Positions 17,274-26,042 of a DNA stretch of 64,000 nucleotides are shown here, piece by piece (the stretch's first letter is position 1; each line of letters begins with the position of its first letter). The stretch spans positions 1-64,000 of the forward strand of contig NZ_BSKJ01000015.1 in assembly GCF_030159595.1 (NCBI RefSeq), given 5' to 3'. The position numbers were made by a program, and so were the translations under genes. This DNA comes from Pseudomonas putida. Lineage in GTDB: Bacteria > Pseudomonadota > Gammaproteobacteria > Pseudomonadales > Pseudomonadaceae. Under the pieces are notes generated by a model. That model saw only the letters and a list, made by a program, of their open reading frames with translations. It was not told the origin of the DNA and searched no databases.

Positions 17274-18680
17274 ATGCGTTGTCTGATGTTCGTTTGCCTG
17301 CTGATCTGCAGCCTGCCCTCATTGGCCCTCGACCGTTCTCGGGTTGAGGGCTACCTGTTGCCCAACGGCCTGCAGGTCATCCTGAAAAACGGCTACGAAC
17401 GCGACCATGTGGCGATCCGCCTGGTAGTCGGGGTGGGTCTGGACGACTTCGACTGCGAGCAGAAAGAGCTGCCGCACTTGCTTGAACACTTGCTGTTCAG
17501 CGGTATCGACGAAACAGGTGAGGGCGGCCTGGAAGAGCGCCTGCAATCGCTCGGGGGCGAGTGGAATGCCTACACCAGCAGCGCCGACACTACCTTCGTC
17601 ATCGAAGCCCCCGCACGCAACCAGCGCAAAGTGCTCGACCTGCTGCTGGCGGTAATCCGCGATACTCATATCGATGCCACGGCCCTGGCCACCGCCAAGC
17701 GCATCATCGAGCGCGAGGATGGCGGCCACTATGGCCACTTGCAACGCTGGCTCGACCGCCAGGATATCGGCCACCCAGCCAGCGACCAACTGGCGACCGA
17801 GCTAGGCCTGAAATGTCCGGAGCGCTCCAATATCGACGATATGACCCTGGAGCAGGTACAAGCGTTGCGTGACCACTGGTACGCGGCCAACAACATGACC
17901 CTGATCGTGGTCGGCGGCCTTGATCGCCTGCTACCCGCCTACCTGGAACGCACCTTTGGTGAGTTGCCAGCCACCGAACCGGAAGAGCGCCGCAACCTGG
18001 AAAGCATCACCCAACAGGCCGAACAGCGTCGCGACCTGACCCGCGGCTGGCTGGGCGATAGCGTCAAGCTGCACTGGCTATTCATCGAGCCGGTGCTGGA
18101 CAACGACCACCAGGCCACACTCGACCTGCTATCGCGTTACCTGGACTGGGCGCTGTACGACCAGCTGCGCCTGCGCAACGGCCTGTCCTACGGTCCCTCG
18201 GTGCAACGTGAGAGCTTTGGCGACACCGGCCTGCTTAGCCTCAATGCCGACCTGGAACGCAACGACCTCGACAAGGCGATCAAGGTCATGCAGGGCCTTT
18301 TCGAACATCTGCGCAAGGAAGGCCTCGACCCGGACACCTTCGCCCGCGTCAAGGACGCCAGCGTTGCCAAGGAGAGCTGGAGCACCCAAGGCAACAGTGC
18401 CCTGGCCGACTACTACTGGGGGGCGCTGAACGACTATACCGACGGGCGCTTTGCCAACCCGGTGCGCAAGCTGCGCCAGGTCAGCCTGGAGCAGGCCAAC
18501 GAGGCGCTGAAGGCGTTGCTCAAGGAAGATGGGTACGTGCGCGTCGAGAAGCCGTTGCTTGGCTATGACGAGCTCTACGGGCTGGCCGCCTTGCTGGTAG
18601 GGCTGATGCTTGCGGCGGGGCTGCTGCGCTGGCGACGGCATGGCGCTGAACGGCCCAGTGGTGCTACACGGCAGCGGTGA
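17274..18680 (+). CDS. M16-family zinc metallopeptidase, membrane-anchored
   Basis: A 468-residue peptidase with a signal peptide (residues 1-18) and the inverted zinc motif H68-LLE-H72 with a third ligand near Glu148 (KRIIEREDGG). The proton-abstracting Glu71 is intact. A second non-catalytic M16 domain follows, and a hydrophobic segment near residues 440-458 followed by RWRRHG would anchor the C-terminus in the inner membrane. Periplasmic proteolysis is likely. The following DUF5924 gene begins 49 bases later on the same strand, so they may be co-transcribed. Confidence 0.85.
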   Translation: MRCLMFVCLLICSLPSLALDRSRVEGYLLPNGLQVILKNGYERDHVAIRLVVGVGLDDFDCEQKELPHLLEHLLFSGIDETGEGGLEERLQSLGGEWNAYTSSADTTFVIEAPARNQRKVLDLLLAVIRDTHIDATALATAKRIIEREDGGHYGHLQRWLDRQDIGHPASDQLATELGLKCPERSNIDDMTLEQVQALRDHWYAANNMTLIVVGGLDRLLPAYLERTFGELPATEPEERRNLESITQQAEQRRDLTRGWLGDSVKLHWLFIEPVLDNDHQATLDLLSRYLDWALYDQLRLRNGLSYGPSVQRESFGDTGLLSLNADLERNDLDKAIKVMQGLFEHLRKEGLDPDTFARVKDASVAKESWSTQGNSALADYYWGALNDYTDGRFANPVRKLRQVSLEQANEALKALLKEDGYVRVEKPLLGYDELYGLAALLVGLMLAAGLLRWRRHGAERPSGATRQR

Positions 18681-18729
18681 TTCGGCGGTATCCTTTTGCC
18701 AGTACCGTCCCTTTCCTGTTGTAGACCCA

Positions 18730-19752
18730 ATGCCCCAAATACCCCATATCGTTCAACGCATCATCGAACTGCTCAAACGCTACCCCGGCATCATCGCGCT
18801 CGGCGGTTTCCTTTCCGGTATCGGCAGTTTCATCCTGGTCGACCGCCAAGCTGGCCTGGCCAGTTGGGTGGCCGTGCTCATGCTGGTCAGCTGGGTCTGG
18901 CTGATGCTGGAAAACACCCTGACCGGCCTGTTCGCCCGCACCTTCAACCGTGAAATCCCACAGCCGCTGCTGCGCTATGCGACGCAGATGATCCACCAGG
19001 AAACGCTGTTCTTCGTGCTGCCGTTCTTCTTCATCACCACCACCTGGAACAGCGGCCAGCTGGTGTTCACCGGCTTGCTCGGTGCCGCAGGCCTGATTTC
19101 GATCATCGACCCGCTGTACTACAAGTGGCTGGCACCGCGACGATGGCTGTTCCTGGCACTGCATACGTTGACCCTGTTTGCCGCACTGCTGACCGCGTTA
19201 CCGATCATCCTGCACCTGACCACCGCACAAAGCTTCAAGCTGGCCCTGATCGCAGCCATGGCCCTGTCGTTCCCCAGCCTGGCCAGCAGCTTCCCGATCA
19301 ACACCTGGCGGCGGGGCGTGGCCTTGGTGCTGGTGACCCTGTCGGTGGGTGCCGGAGGCTGGTTGCTGCGGTCGTGGGTACCGCCAGCCACCCTGTGGAT
19401 GACCGAAGTGGCGGTGAGTACTGAAGTGCTCAACCGCCAGCCGGGCGAATCGCTGGACGAGATTGCCGCCAGCCGCATTCGCAGCAGCGGCCTGTATGCC
19501 TACACCGCCATCAACGCGCCACGCGGCCTGAACGAGCGCATCTACCATGTGTGGCAGAAGGACGGCAAAGAGGTCGACCGCATCGCCCTGGACATCCATG
19601 GCGGGCGCAAAGAAGGCTACCGGGCCTGGACCCACAAGCAGAACTTCCCGCCCAACCCGGTGGGCAAATGGCAGGTGAGGGTACTGACCGAGGATGGGCA
19701 GGTGATTGGCGTGCTGCGCTTCAAGGTGATCGACGACGCACCGGCACAATGA
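18730..19752 (+). CDS. DUF5924/DUF2914 membrane protein
   Basis: A 340-residue protein with six or so N-terminal transmembrane helices (about residues 15-220) and a soluble C-terminal domain of DUF2914 type. The latter has IYHVWQKDGKEVDRIALDIHGG and WQVRVLTEDGQVIGVLRFKV, a small beta domain also seen in secreted proteins. The ATG at 18730 fits the family. Function unknown; it follows the M16 peptidase gene. Confidence 0.75.
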   Translation: MPQIPHIVQRIIELLKRYPGIIALGGFLSGIGSFILVDRQAGLASWVAVLMLVSWVWLMLENTLTGLFARTFNREIPQPLLRYATQMIHQETLFFVLPFFFITTTWNSGQLVFTGLLGAAGLISIIDPLYYKWLAPRRWLFLALHTLTLFAALLTALPIILHLTTAQSFKLALIAAMALSFPSLASSFPINTWRRGVALVLVTLSVGAGGWLLRSWVPPATLWMTEVAVSTEVLNRQPGESLDEIAASRIRSSGLYAYTAINAPRGLNERIYHVWQKDGKEVDRIALDIHGGRKEGYRAWTHKQNFPPNPVGKWQVRVLTEDGQVIGVLRFKVIDDAPAQ

Positions 19753-19756
19753 CTGA

Positions 19757-19779
19757 AGGGGGCTTTTTTGCAGCCCCCT
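19757..19779 (+). terminator. Hairpin after the DUF5924 gene
   Basis: AGGGGGC (19757-19763) pairs with GCCCCCT (19773-19779) around a 9-base loop that holds TTTTTT. No T run follows the stem, so terminator function is uncertain. Confidence 0.35.
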
Positions 19780-19865
19780 GGCCCAACAGACAGCACATAA
19801 TCACCAAACAGCCCATGCCCGCTGCGCTATGATCAGCCCCTAAGCCTTAGCGCCGAGTCAGTAGC

Positions 19866-20999
19866 ATGGAGCCAATGACCACCCCCAGCGCCACCCTGGA
19901 CACCAGCAGCCAACCCGCCTGCCTGCGTATAAGCGGTGACTGGACCCTGGCGCACTACGCCAGCCTCAGACGCGAAAGCGAGCGCCTGCGCACGCAGTCT
20001 GCCGCCGACACCATCGCCGACCTCAGCCAGCTGGGCCGCCTGGACACCGCCGGGGCGTCGCTGCTGGCCGAGCTGCTGGGCTCCGAACGCCTGTCCCACT
20101 GTACCCAGGACCTGCCCGAAGCCAGCCGCGCGCTGCTCAAGAACGTCTATTGCTCGGTCCAGGACTACTGCATCCCAGTCAAGGAACCCGAGCGCAACGT
20201 GCTGCTGTTGCTGCTGGAACGCATCGGCCGCGCCGTCGGCACGCTGTGGCAGGACACCCTGCAATTGCTCGGTTTTGTCGGGGTAATCCTTGAGACCTTG
20301 CTGCGCCGCGCCCTGCAACCGCACCGCTGGCGCCTCACCCCGGTCGTGGCACATATCGAAGAGACTGGCCTGGACGCCGCCCCCATCGTTGCCTTGCTGA
20401 CCTTCCTGGTGGGCGCGGTGGTGGCCTTCCTCGGCGCCACGGTGTTGGCCGCGTTCGGCGCCACCATTTTCACCGTCGACCTGGTGGCGTTCTCGTTCCT
20501 GCGCGAGTTCGCCGTGCTGCTGACCGCCATCCTCATGGCCGGCCGTACCGCCAGCGCGTTCACCGCGCAGATCGGCTCGATGAAGGCCAACGAGGAAATC
20601 GACGCCATCCGCACCCTGGGCCTGAACCCCATGGAGCTGCTGGTGGTGCCACGCGTACTGGCCCTGCTGATCACGCTGCCGTTGCTCACCTTTGTCGCGA
20701 TGATCTGCGGCATGGTCGGCGGCGCAGTGGTATGCGCCCTGTCGCTGGATATCTCGCCGGCCATGTTCCTGTCGCTGCTGCAAAGCGACATTGGCGTGCA
20801 GCACTTCCTGGTAGGCCTGGCCAAGGCGCCGTTCTTCGCCTTCCTGATTGCCGCCATCGGTTGCCTCGAAGGCTTCAAGGTCAGCGGTAGCGCTGAATCG
20901 GTGGGGGCACATACCACCTCGGCGGTGGTGCAGTCGATTTTCGTGGTCATCGTGCTGGATGCTGTGGCCGCGTTGTTCTTCATGGAGATGGGCTGGTGA
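19866..20999 (+). CDS. MlaE-like ABC permease with N-terminal STAS domain
   Basis: A 377-residue permease. Residues 1-110 form a STAS-like domain (CLRISGDWTLAHYASLRR, ADLSQLGRLDTAGASLLAELL). The remainder is a MlaE/YrbE domain with about five membrane segments and the family loop GRTASAFTAQIGSMKANEEIDAI. In the E. coli Mla system the STAS protein is MlaB, a separate gene; here the fusion brings it into the permease. First gene of a four-gene MCE operon that should move lipids between inner membrane and periplasm. Confidence 0.88.
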   Translation: MEPMTTPSATLDTSSQPACLRISGDWTLAHYASLRRESERLRTQSAADTIADLSQLGRLDTAGASLLAELLGSERLSHCTQDLPEASRALLKNVYCSVQDYCIPVKEPERNVLLLLLERIGRAVGTLWQDTLQLLGFVGVILETLLRRALQPHRWRLTPVVAHIEETGLDAAPIVALLTFLVGAVVAFLGATVLAAFGATIFTVDLVAFSFLREFAVLLTAILMAGRTASAFTAQIGSMKANEEIDAIRTLGLNPMELLVVPRVLALLITLPLLTFVAMICGMVGGAVVCALSLDISPAMFLSLLQSDIGVQHFLVGLAKAPFFAFLIAAIGCLEGFKVSGSAESVGAHTTSAVVQSIFVVIVLDAVAALFFMEMGW

Positions 21000-21787
21000 G
21001 TGGCCAGGAAACCGTTATCGAGGCGCGCGGCATCTGCAACCGCTTCGGCCGCCAGGTGGTGCATGAAAACCTCGACCTGGACCTGTACCGTGGCGAGATC
21101 CTCGCCGTGGTCGGCGGCTCAGGCAGCGGAAAATCGGTGCTGTTGCGCAGCATCATCGGCCTGCGCCGGCCCAACGAAGGGCAGATCAAGGTGTTCGGCC
21201 AGGACCTCGCCGACCTGCGCGAAGAACAGCGCTCACTGGTCGAGCGGCGCTTCGGCGTGCTGTTCCAGAAGGGCGCGCTGTTCTCTTCGCTGACGGTGAC
21301 CGAAAACGTCGCATTGCCATTGATCGAGCATGCCGGCCTTTCCCGCGCCGATGCCGAGCACCTGGCCGGCGTGAAGCTGGCCCTGGCCGGGCTGCCGATT
21401 TCCGCCGCCGACAAGTACCCCGCCTCGCTTTCAGGGGGCATGATCAAGCGCGCGGCACTGGCCCGAGCACTGGCACTGGACCCAGACATCCTGTTCCTTG
21501 ACGAGCCCACCGCCGGCCTTGACCCGATCGGCGCCGCCGCGTTCGACCAGTTGATCCTGACCCTGCGCGATGCACTGGGCCTGTCGGTGTTTCTCATCAC
21601 CCACGACCTCGACACCTTGTACACCATCACCGACCGCATCGCGGTGCTGTCGCAGAAAAAGGTCCTGGTAGCCGGCCCGCTGGCCGAGGTCGAGCAGACC
21701 CACGACGCCTGGATTCAAGATTACTTTCACGGCCCACGCGGGCGCGCAGCCGAGCAGGCCGCCACCCGCGCCGGGCAGGAGCGCTGA
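20996..21787 (+). CDS. MlaF-like ABC transporter ATPase
   Basis: A 263-residue ATPase with Walker A GGSGSGKSVLL, signature LSGGMIKRAALARAL, Walker B DILFLDEPTAGLDP and switch His in ITHDLDTL. The GGMIKR form of the signature is typical of MCE-type ATPases. The GTG start overlaps the permease stop by four bases (GTGA), indicating coupled translation. Confidence 0.9.
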   Translation: MSGQETVIEARGICNRFGRQVVHENLDLDLYRGEILAVVGGSGSGKSVLLRSIIGLRRPNEGQIKVFGQDLADLREEQRSLVERRFGVLFQKGALFSSLTVTENVALPLIEHAGLSRADAEHLAGVKLALAGLPISAADKYPASLSGGMIKRAALARALALDPDILFLDEPTAGLDPIGAAAFDQLILTLRDALGLSVFLITHDLDTLYTITDRIAVLSQKKVLVAGPLAEVEQTHDAWIQDYFHGPRGRAAEQAATRAGQER

Positions 21788-21790
21788 GCA

Positions 21791-22729
21791 ATGGAAACCC
21801 GAGCCCATCACGTCCTAATCGGCCTGGTCACCGTCCTGGTGGTGACAGGCGCCATGCTGTTCGGCCTGTGGCTGACCAAATCCAGTGTCGACGACGCCTT
21901 CAAGGACTACGAAGTGGTATTCAACGAGGCCGTTTCCGGGCTGTCACGCGGCAGCCCGGTGCAGTACAACGGCATCAAGGTGGGCGATGTCTCCACCCTG
22001 CGCCTGGACCCGAAAGACCCGCGTCGGGTACTGGCCCGGGTGCGTCTGAGTGGCGATACCCCGGTGAAGGAAGACACCCAGGCCAAGCTGACCCTGGCCG
22101 GCGTGACCGGCAACGCCTTCATCCAGCTCAGCGGCGGCACGCCGCAAAGCCCCGAACTGAAGGGCAAGGACGGCAAGCTGCCAGTGATCATCGCCTCACC
22201 GTCGCCCATCTCGCGCCTGCTCAATGACAGCAGCGACCTTGTCACCAACATCAACATGCTGCTGCACAATGCCAACCAGATGTTCTCCGAGGACAACATC
22301 GGCCACCTCAGCAGCACCCTGGCCAACCTCGACAAGACCACCGGCGCCTTCGCCGGCCAGCACGGCAGCATCGCCGAGGCCATCGAGCAATTGGTGCAGG
22401 TGGGCAAGCAGGCCAGCGCCACCCTGGCCGAAACCCAGACGCTGATGCGCAATGCCAACGGTCTGCTGGGCAGCGAAGGCAAACAGGCAATCGGCAGCGC
22501 CGAGCAGGCCATGCAGTCGCTGGCCGAAAGCACTGCCACCATCAACAACTTGCTCAAGAACAACAGCGAAGCCATCGGCGACGGCGCCCAGGGCCTGAAC
22601 CAGCTCACCCCTGCCATTCGCGAGCTGCGCGAAACCCTTAACGCACTCAAAGGCATTTCCCGGCAACTGGAAGCCGACCCCAGCGGCTACCTGCTCGGCC
22701 GCGACAACAACAAGGAGTTCCAGCCATGA
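21791..22729 (+). CDS. MCE-domain substrate-binding protein (MlaD-like)
   Basis: A 312-residue protein with one N-terminal membrane helix (about 10-30), an MCE domain (about 38-120; GLSRGSPVQYNGIKVGDV and VTGNAFIQLSGG) and a long helical C-terminal region rich in heptad-like repeats. It is longer than E. coli MlaD (~183 aa) and closer to the longer PqiB/Mce type in its helical tail, which may form a periplasmic needle. It starts 3 bases after the ATPase. Confidence 0.88.
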   Translation: METRAHHVLIGLVTVLVVTGAMLFGLWLTKSSVDDAFKDYEVVFNEAVSGLSRGSPVQYNGIKVGDVSTLRLDPKDPRRVLARVRLSGDTPVKEDTQAKLTLAGVTGNAFIQLSGGTPQSPELKGKDGKLPVIIASPSPISRLLNDSSDLVTNINMLLHNANQMFSEDNIGHLSSTLANLDKTTGAFAGQHGSIAEAIEQLVQVGKQASATLAETQTLMRNANGLLGSEGKQAIGSAEQAMQSLAESTATINNLLKNNSEAIGDGAQGLNQLTPAIRELRETLNALKGISRQLEADPSGYLLGRDNNKEFQP

Positions 22730-23361
22730 ACCCGTCGCTGCGCCTGCTGGCCCTGGCTGCTGCACTGAGCCTGGCCAGTGCCTGCTCGATCCTGCCCAAG
22801 AGCGAACCCGTCGACCTGTATCGCCTGCCCGTTAACCAGCCCAGCCGCACGGCAGCGCCGCTGGACTGGTCATTGCGCCTGAACAAGCCGCTGGCCAGCG
22901 AAGTCCTGGCCGGGCCGCGCATTGCCGTGATACCCCAAGGCGACGTGATCAGCAGCTACAAGGGCGCGCGCTGGAGCGATGCGGCCCCGGTGCTGCTGCG
23001 CAACCGCCTGCTCGATGGTTTCCAGCGTGATGGCCAGGTACAGCGCCTGAGCGCCGACGACAGCAACCTGCAAGCCGACTACGAGCTGGCTGGCGAGCTG
23101 CAGGCCTTCCAAAGTGAGTACCGCGCAGGTGGGGCGGTGGAGGTAGTGATTCGCTATGACGCTCGCCTGGTTCAAGGCCGCAACCAGCGCATCCTGGCCA
23201 GCAAGCGCTTCGAGATCCGCCAGCCATTGGCCGACAAGCAGGTTTCAGCCGTGGTCGCCGGTTTCGGCCAGGCCAGCGACCAGCTGGTGGGGCAAGTTGT
23301 GGCCTGGACCGTCGCCCAGGCCAACCAGGCGCAACTGAAGGTTCAGGCGAAGAACCAGTAG
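22726..23361 (+). CDS. ABC-type transport auxiliary lipoprotein (PqiC-like)
   Basis: A 211-residue lipoprotein with lipobox LASAC near residue 20 and a DLYRL motif at about 30-34, as in PqiC-like outer membrane partners of MCE transporters. The following Ser-Ile at +2/+3 fits outer membrane sorting. Its ATG overlaps the MCE stop by four bases. The 3' end overlaps the convergent gene by 19 bases. Confidence 0.82.
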   Translation: MNPSLRLLALAAALSLASACSILPKSEPVDLYRLPVNQPSRTAAPLDWSLRLNKPLASEVLAGPRIAVIPQGDVISSYKGARWSDAAPVLLRNRLLDGFQRDGQVQRLSADDSNLQADYELAGELQAFQSEYRAGGAVEVVIRYDARLVQGRNQRILASKRFEIRQPLADKQVSAVVAGFGQASDQLVGQVVAWTVAQANQAQLKVQAKNQ

Positions 23362-24572
23362 CAGACGAAGATCGCCGCGACCACACCCGAGAATTCGGCC
23401 AGCAGTGCGCAACCGACCGCGTGCCGCACGCGCTGGATACCCACGGCGCCAAAGTACACAGCCAGTACATAGAAAGTGGTTTCGGTACTGCCCTGGATGG
23501 TCGCCGCCACCAGGGCCGGGAAGCTGTCCACGCCCTGGGTCTGCATGGTCTCGATCAACATGGCTCGCGCCGCGCTGCCAGAGAACGGCTTGACCAGTGC
23601 TGTGGGCAGTCCTTCGACGAAGCGGGTGTCCAGGCCCAGCCAGTTCACCGCATGGCGGATACCGTCCAGGGCCAGCTCCAGGGCGCCTGAAGCACGCAGT
23701 ACACCCACCGCAACCAGCATCGCCACCAGATAAGGCAGCAGGTTCTTGGCCACATCGAAACCTTCCTTGGCACCTTCGACAAAGGCCTCATACACCTTCA
23801 CCCGCTTCAGGGCACCAATCACCAGGAACAGCATGATCACGCCAAACAACGTGAGGTTGCCCAGGATCGACGACAGGCTGGCCAGCGCAGCGGCCGACAA
23901 CGTACCGAGAAACGACATGAAGCCCCCCAGCAGCAAAGCGCCAGGGATGAAGTAGGCGAGCACCACCGGGTCCCACAGGCGCAAGCGCTGCATCACTGCC
24001 ACCGACAGCAGGCCGACCAGGGTCGAGACGCTGGTAGCCAGCAGGATGGGCAGGAACACCATGGTCGGGTCTGGCGCGCCTTGCTGGGCCCTGTACATGA
24101 AGATGGTCACCGGCAACAGCGTCAGCGACGAGGCATTGAGCACCAGGAAAAGGATCTGTGCGTTGCTCGCCGTGGTGCTGCTGGGGTTCAGCTCCTGCAG
24201 CGCGCGCATGGCCTTCAGGCCAATGGGGGTGGCAGCGTTGTCCAAGCCCAGGCCGTTGGCGGCGAAGTTCATGGTGATCAGGCCCAGAGCAGGGTGACCA
24301 GGTGGCACTTCTGGCATCAGGCGAGCGAACAGCGGGCCCAGCACCTTGGCCAGCCATTCGACGATACCGGCCTTTTCGGCGATCTTGAGAAAGCCCAGCC
24401 ACAGGGTCAGTGTGCCGAACAGCAGCACCATCACCTCGACCGACAGTTTGGCCATGGCGAAGATGCTTTCGACCATTGCCGCGAAGATTCCGGCATTGCC
24501 ACCGATCAGCCATTGGGCCAGGGCGGACACTGCCGCCACCAGGAAAAAGCCAAGCCAAAGGCCGTTGAGCAT
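23343..24572 (-). CDS. Nucleoside-recognition (Gate) domain membrane protein, SpmA-SpmB-like fusion
   Basis: A 409-residue protein with two Gate domains in one chain, comparable to Bacillus SpmA and SpmB fused together. It has about nine hydrophobic helices and the family stretches NFAANGLGLDNAATPIGLKAM and AATIQGSTETTFYVLAVYFGAVGI. The ATG at 24572 has AGGGGGAA upstream and begins a first membrane helix. The substrate is unknown in Gram-negatives; the family name does not prove nucleoside transport. Its stop overlaps the end of the lipoprotein gene. Confidence 0.85.
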   Translation of the reverse strand: MLNGLWLGFFLVAAVSALAQWLIGGNAGIFAAMVESIFAMAKLSVEVMVLLFGTLTLWLGFLKIAEKAGIVEWLAKVLGPLFARLMPEVPPGHPALGLITMNFAANGLGLDNAATPIGLKAMRALQELNPSSTTASNAQILFLVLNASSLTLLPVTIFMYRAQQGAPDPTMVFLPILLATSVSTLVGLLSVAVMQRLRLWDPVVLAYFIPGALLLGGFMSFLGTLSAAALASLSSILGNLTLFGVIMLFLVIGALKRVKVYEAFVEGAKEGFDVAKNLLPYLVAMLVAVGVLRASGALELALDGIRHAVNWLGLDTRFVEGLPTALVKPFSGSAARAMLIETMQTQGVDSFPALVAATIQGSTETTFYVLAVYFGAVGIQRVRHAVGCALLAEFSGVVAAIFVCYWFFA

Positions 24573-24616
24573 CCGCGTATTCCCCCTGAAAAATGCCCGA
24601 ATGATAGCGGAAGTTG

Positions 24617-24644
24617 CCTGTACCGGCCTCATCGCCGGTACAGG
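24617..24644. promoter_or_regulatory. Perfect 11-bp inverted repeat upstream of the Gate-domain gene
   Basis: CCTGTACCGGC and GCCGGTACAGG flank CTCATC. It lies 45 bases before the start codon at 24572 and has no T run on either strand. It may be an operator, an mRNA leader hairpin or a solitary REP-type element. Confidence 0.4.
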
Positions 24645-24665
24645 TGCCAGCGATCCTTACAGACA

Positions 24666-24691
24666 ACAAAAAGCCCCGACAAGTCGGGGCT
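24666..24691 (-). terminator. Rho-independent terminator of gltP
   Basis: AGCCCCGAC and GTCGGGGCT form a 9-bp stem (24672-24680 with 24683-24691; in RNA the innermost pairs open to a larger loop). On the minus strand it is followed by TTTTTGTTG, 22 bases past the gltP stop. Confidence 0.88.
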
Positions 24692-24713
24692 CTTCGTCAA
24701 GCAGCTACCCGTC

Positions 24714-26042
24714 TCAGCGCTTGGCGGCTTCGCCAACCACAGCAGCGTCCTGCTTGTCGGCCATCAGCGAGGCGTAGTACTTCTCGCCTTTGGCTGCGTC
24801 GTACATGCCTTCCCAACGCGCAATGACCAGTGCAGCCAGGGCGTTGCCCACAACGTTCAGCGCGGTACGGGCCATGTCCATGATGCGGTCGACACCAGCG
24901 ATGAACGCCAGGCCTTCCAGCGGGATGCCCACGCTGCCCAGGGTGGCCAGCAGGACCACGAACGATACGCCTGGTACGCCAGCGATGCCTTTGGAGGTGA
25001 CCATCAGGGTCAGCACCAGCAGCAGCTGCTGGCTCCACGACAGGTCGATGCCGTACAGCTGGGCAATGAAGATGGCCGCGATGCTCTGGTACAGGGTCGA
25101 ACCGTCGAGGTTGAAGGAGTAACCCGTCGGTACCACGAACGAGCAGATCGACTTCGGCGCGCCGTACTTCTCCATCTTCTCGATCACACGCGGCAGCACG
25201 GTTTCGGAGCTGGAGGTGGAGTAGGCCAGGATCAGCTCATCTTTCATGATGCGCATGATCTTGATTACCGAGAAGCCGAACACACGCGCAACCAGGCCCA
25301 GCACCATGAAGGCGAAGAAGGCGATGGCGAAGTACACCAGCAGCACCAGCTTGGCCAGCGGCAGCAGCGAGCTGAAGCCGAAGTTGGCCACGGTCACGGC
25401 GATCAAAGCGAACACGCCGATCGGGGCGTAGTTCATGATCATGTGGGTGACCTTGAACATGGTTTCCGATACGGCCTGGAAGGTACGTACCAGCGGGTCG
25501 CGCAGCTCTGCCTGCAGGCTCGACAAGCCCAGGCCGAACATCACCGAGAAGAAGATGATCGGCAGCATTTCGCCACGCATCAGCGCTGCGAAGATGTTCG
25601 ACGGGATCAGGTTCAGCAGGGTCTCGATGAACGCGTGCTCATGCTGCACCTCGGCCGCAGTGGCCTGGTACTTGGAGATGTCCACGGTACCCAGGGTGCT
25701 CATGTCGATGCCGGCGCCCGGGTGGAACAGGTTGGCCAGCACCAGGCCGACGACGATGGCGATGGTGGTCACCACTTCGAAGTAGATGATGGTCTTCAGG
25801 CCGATGCTGCCCAGTTTCTTCGCATCGCCAACCCCGGCGATACCCACGATCAGCGACGAGATCACGATCGGGACGACGATCATCTTGATCAGGCGAATGA
25901 AGATGTCACCGGCGGGCTGGAGGACGTTGCTGATCCACCATGCCTTTTCTGCACTGAAATGATTCAGTAGCGCGCCGATTGCAACGCCCAGGACCAGACC
26001 GATAACGATCTGCCAGGCGAGGCTCAGTTTTGCCTTCTTCAT
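24714..26042 (-). CDS. gltP: Glutamate/aspartate:proton symporter (DAACS family)
   Basis: A 442-residue dicarboxylate/amino-acid:cation symporter. The serine-rich re-entrant loop (AYSTSSSETVLPRVIEKME) and the NLDGSTLYQ motif, equivalent to NMDGT, are intact, with a second loop in VTSKGIAGVPGVSFVVL. About eight membrane helices. ATG at 26042 follows AAGGGT and begins MKKAKLSLAWQ; the in-frame extension upstream is not credible. The GltP assignment over DctA is based on position and on the absence of a DctA-like N-terminus, and is moderately firm. Confidence 0.88.
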   Translation of the reverse strand: MKKAKLSLAWQIVIGLVLGVAIGALLNHFSAEKAWWISNVLQPAGDIFIRLIKMIVVPIVISSLIVGIAGVGDAKKLGSIGLKTIIYFEVVTTIAIVVGLVLANLFHPGAGIDMSTLGTVDISKYQATAAEVQHEHAFIETLLNLIPSNIFAALMRGEMLPIIFFSVMFGLGLSSLQAELRDPLVRTFQAVSETMFKVTHMIMNYAPIGVFALIAVTVANFGFSSLLPLAKLVLLVYFAIAFFAFMVLGLVARVFGFSVIKIMRIMKDELILAYSTSSSETVLPRVIEKMEKYGAPKSICSFVVPTGYSFNLDGSTLYQSIAAIFIAQLYGIDLSWSQQLLLVLTLMVTSKGIAGVPGVSFVVLLATLGSVGIPLEGLAFIAGVDRIMDMARTALNVVGNALAALVIARWEGMYDAAKGEKYYASLMADKQDAAVVGEAAKR

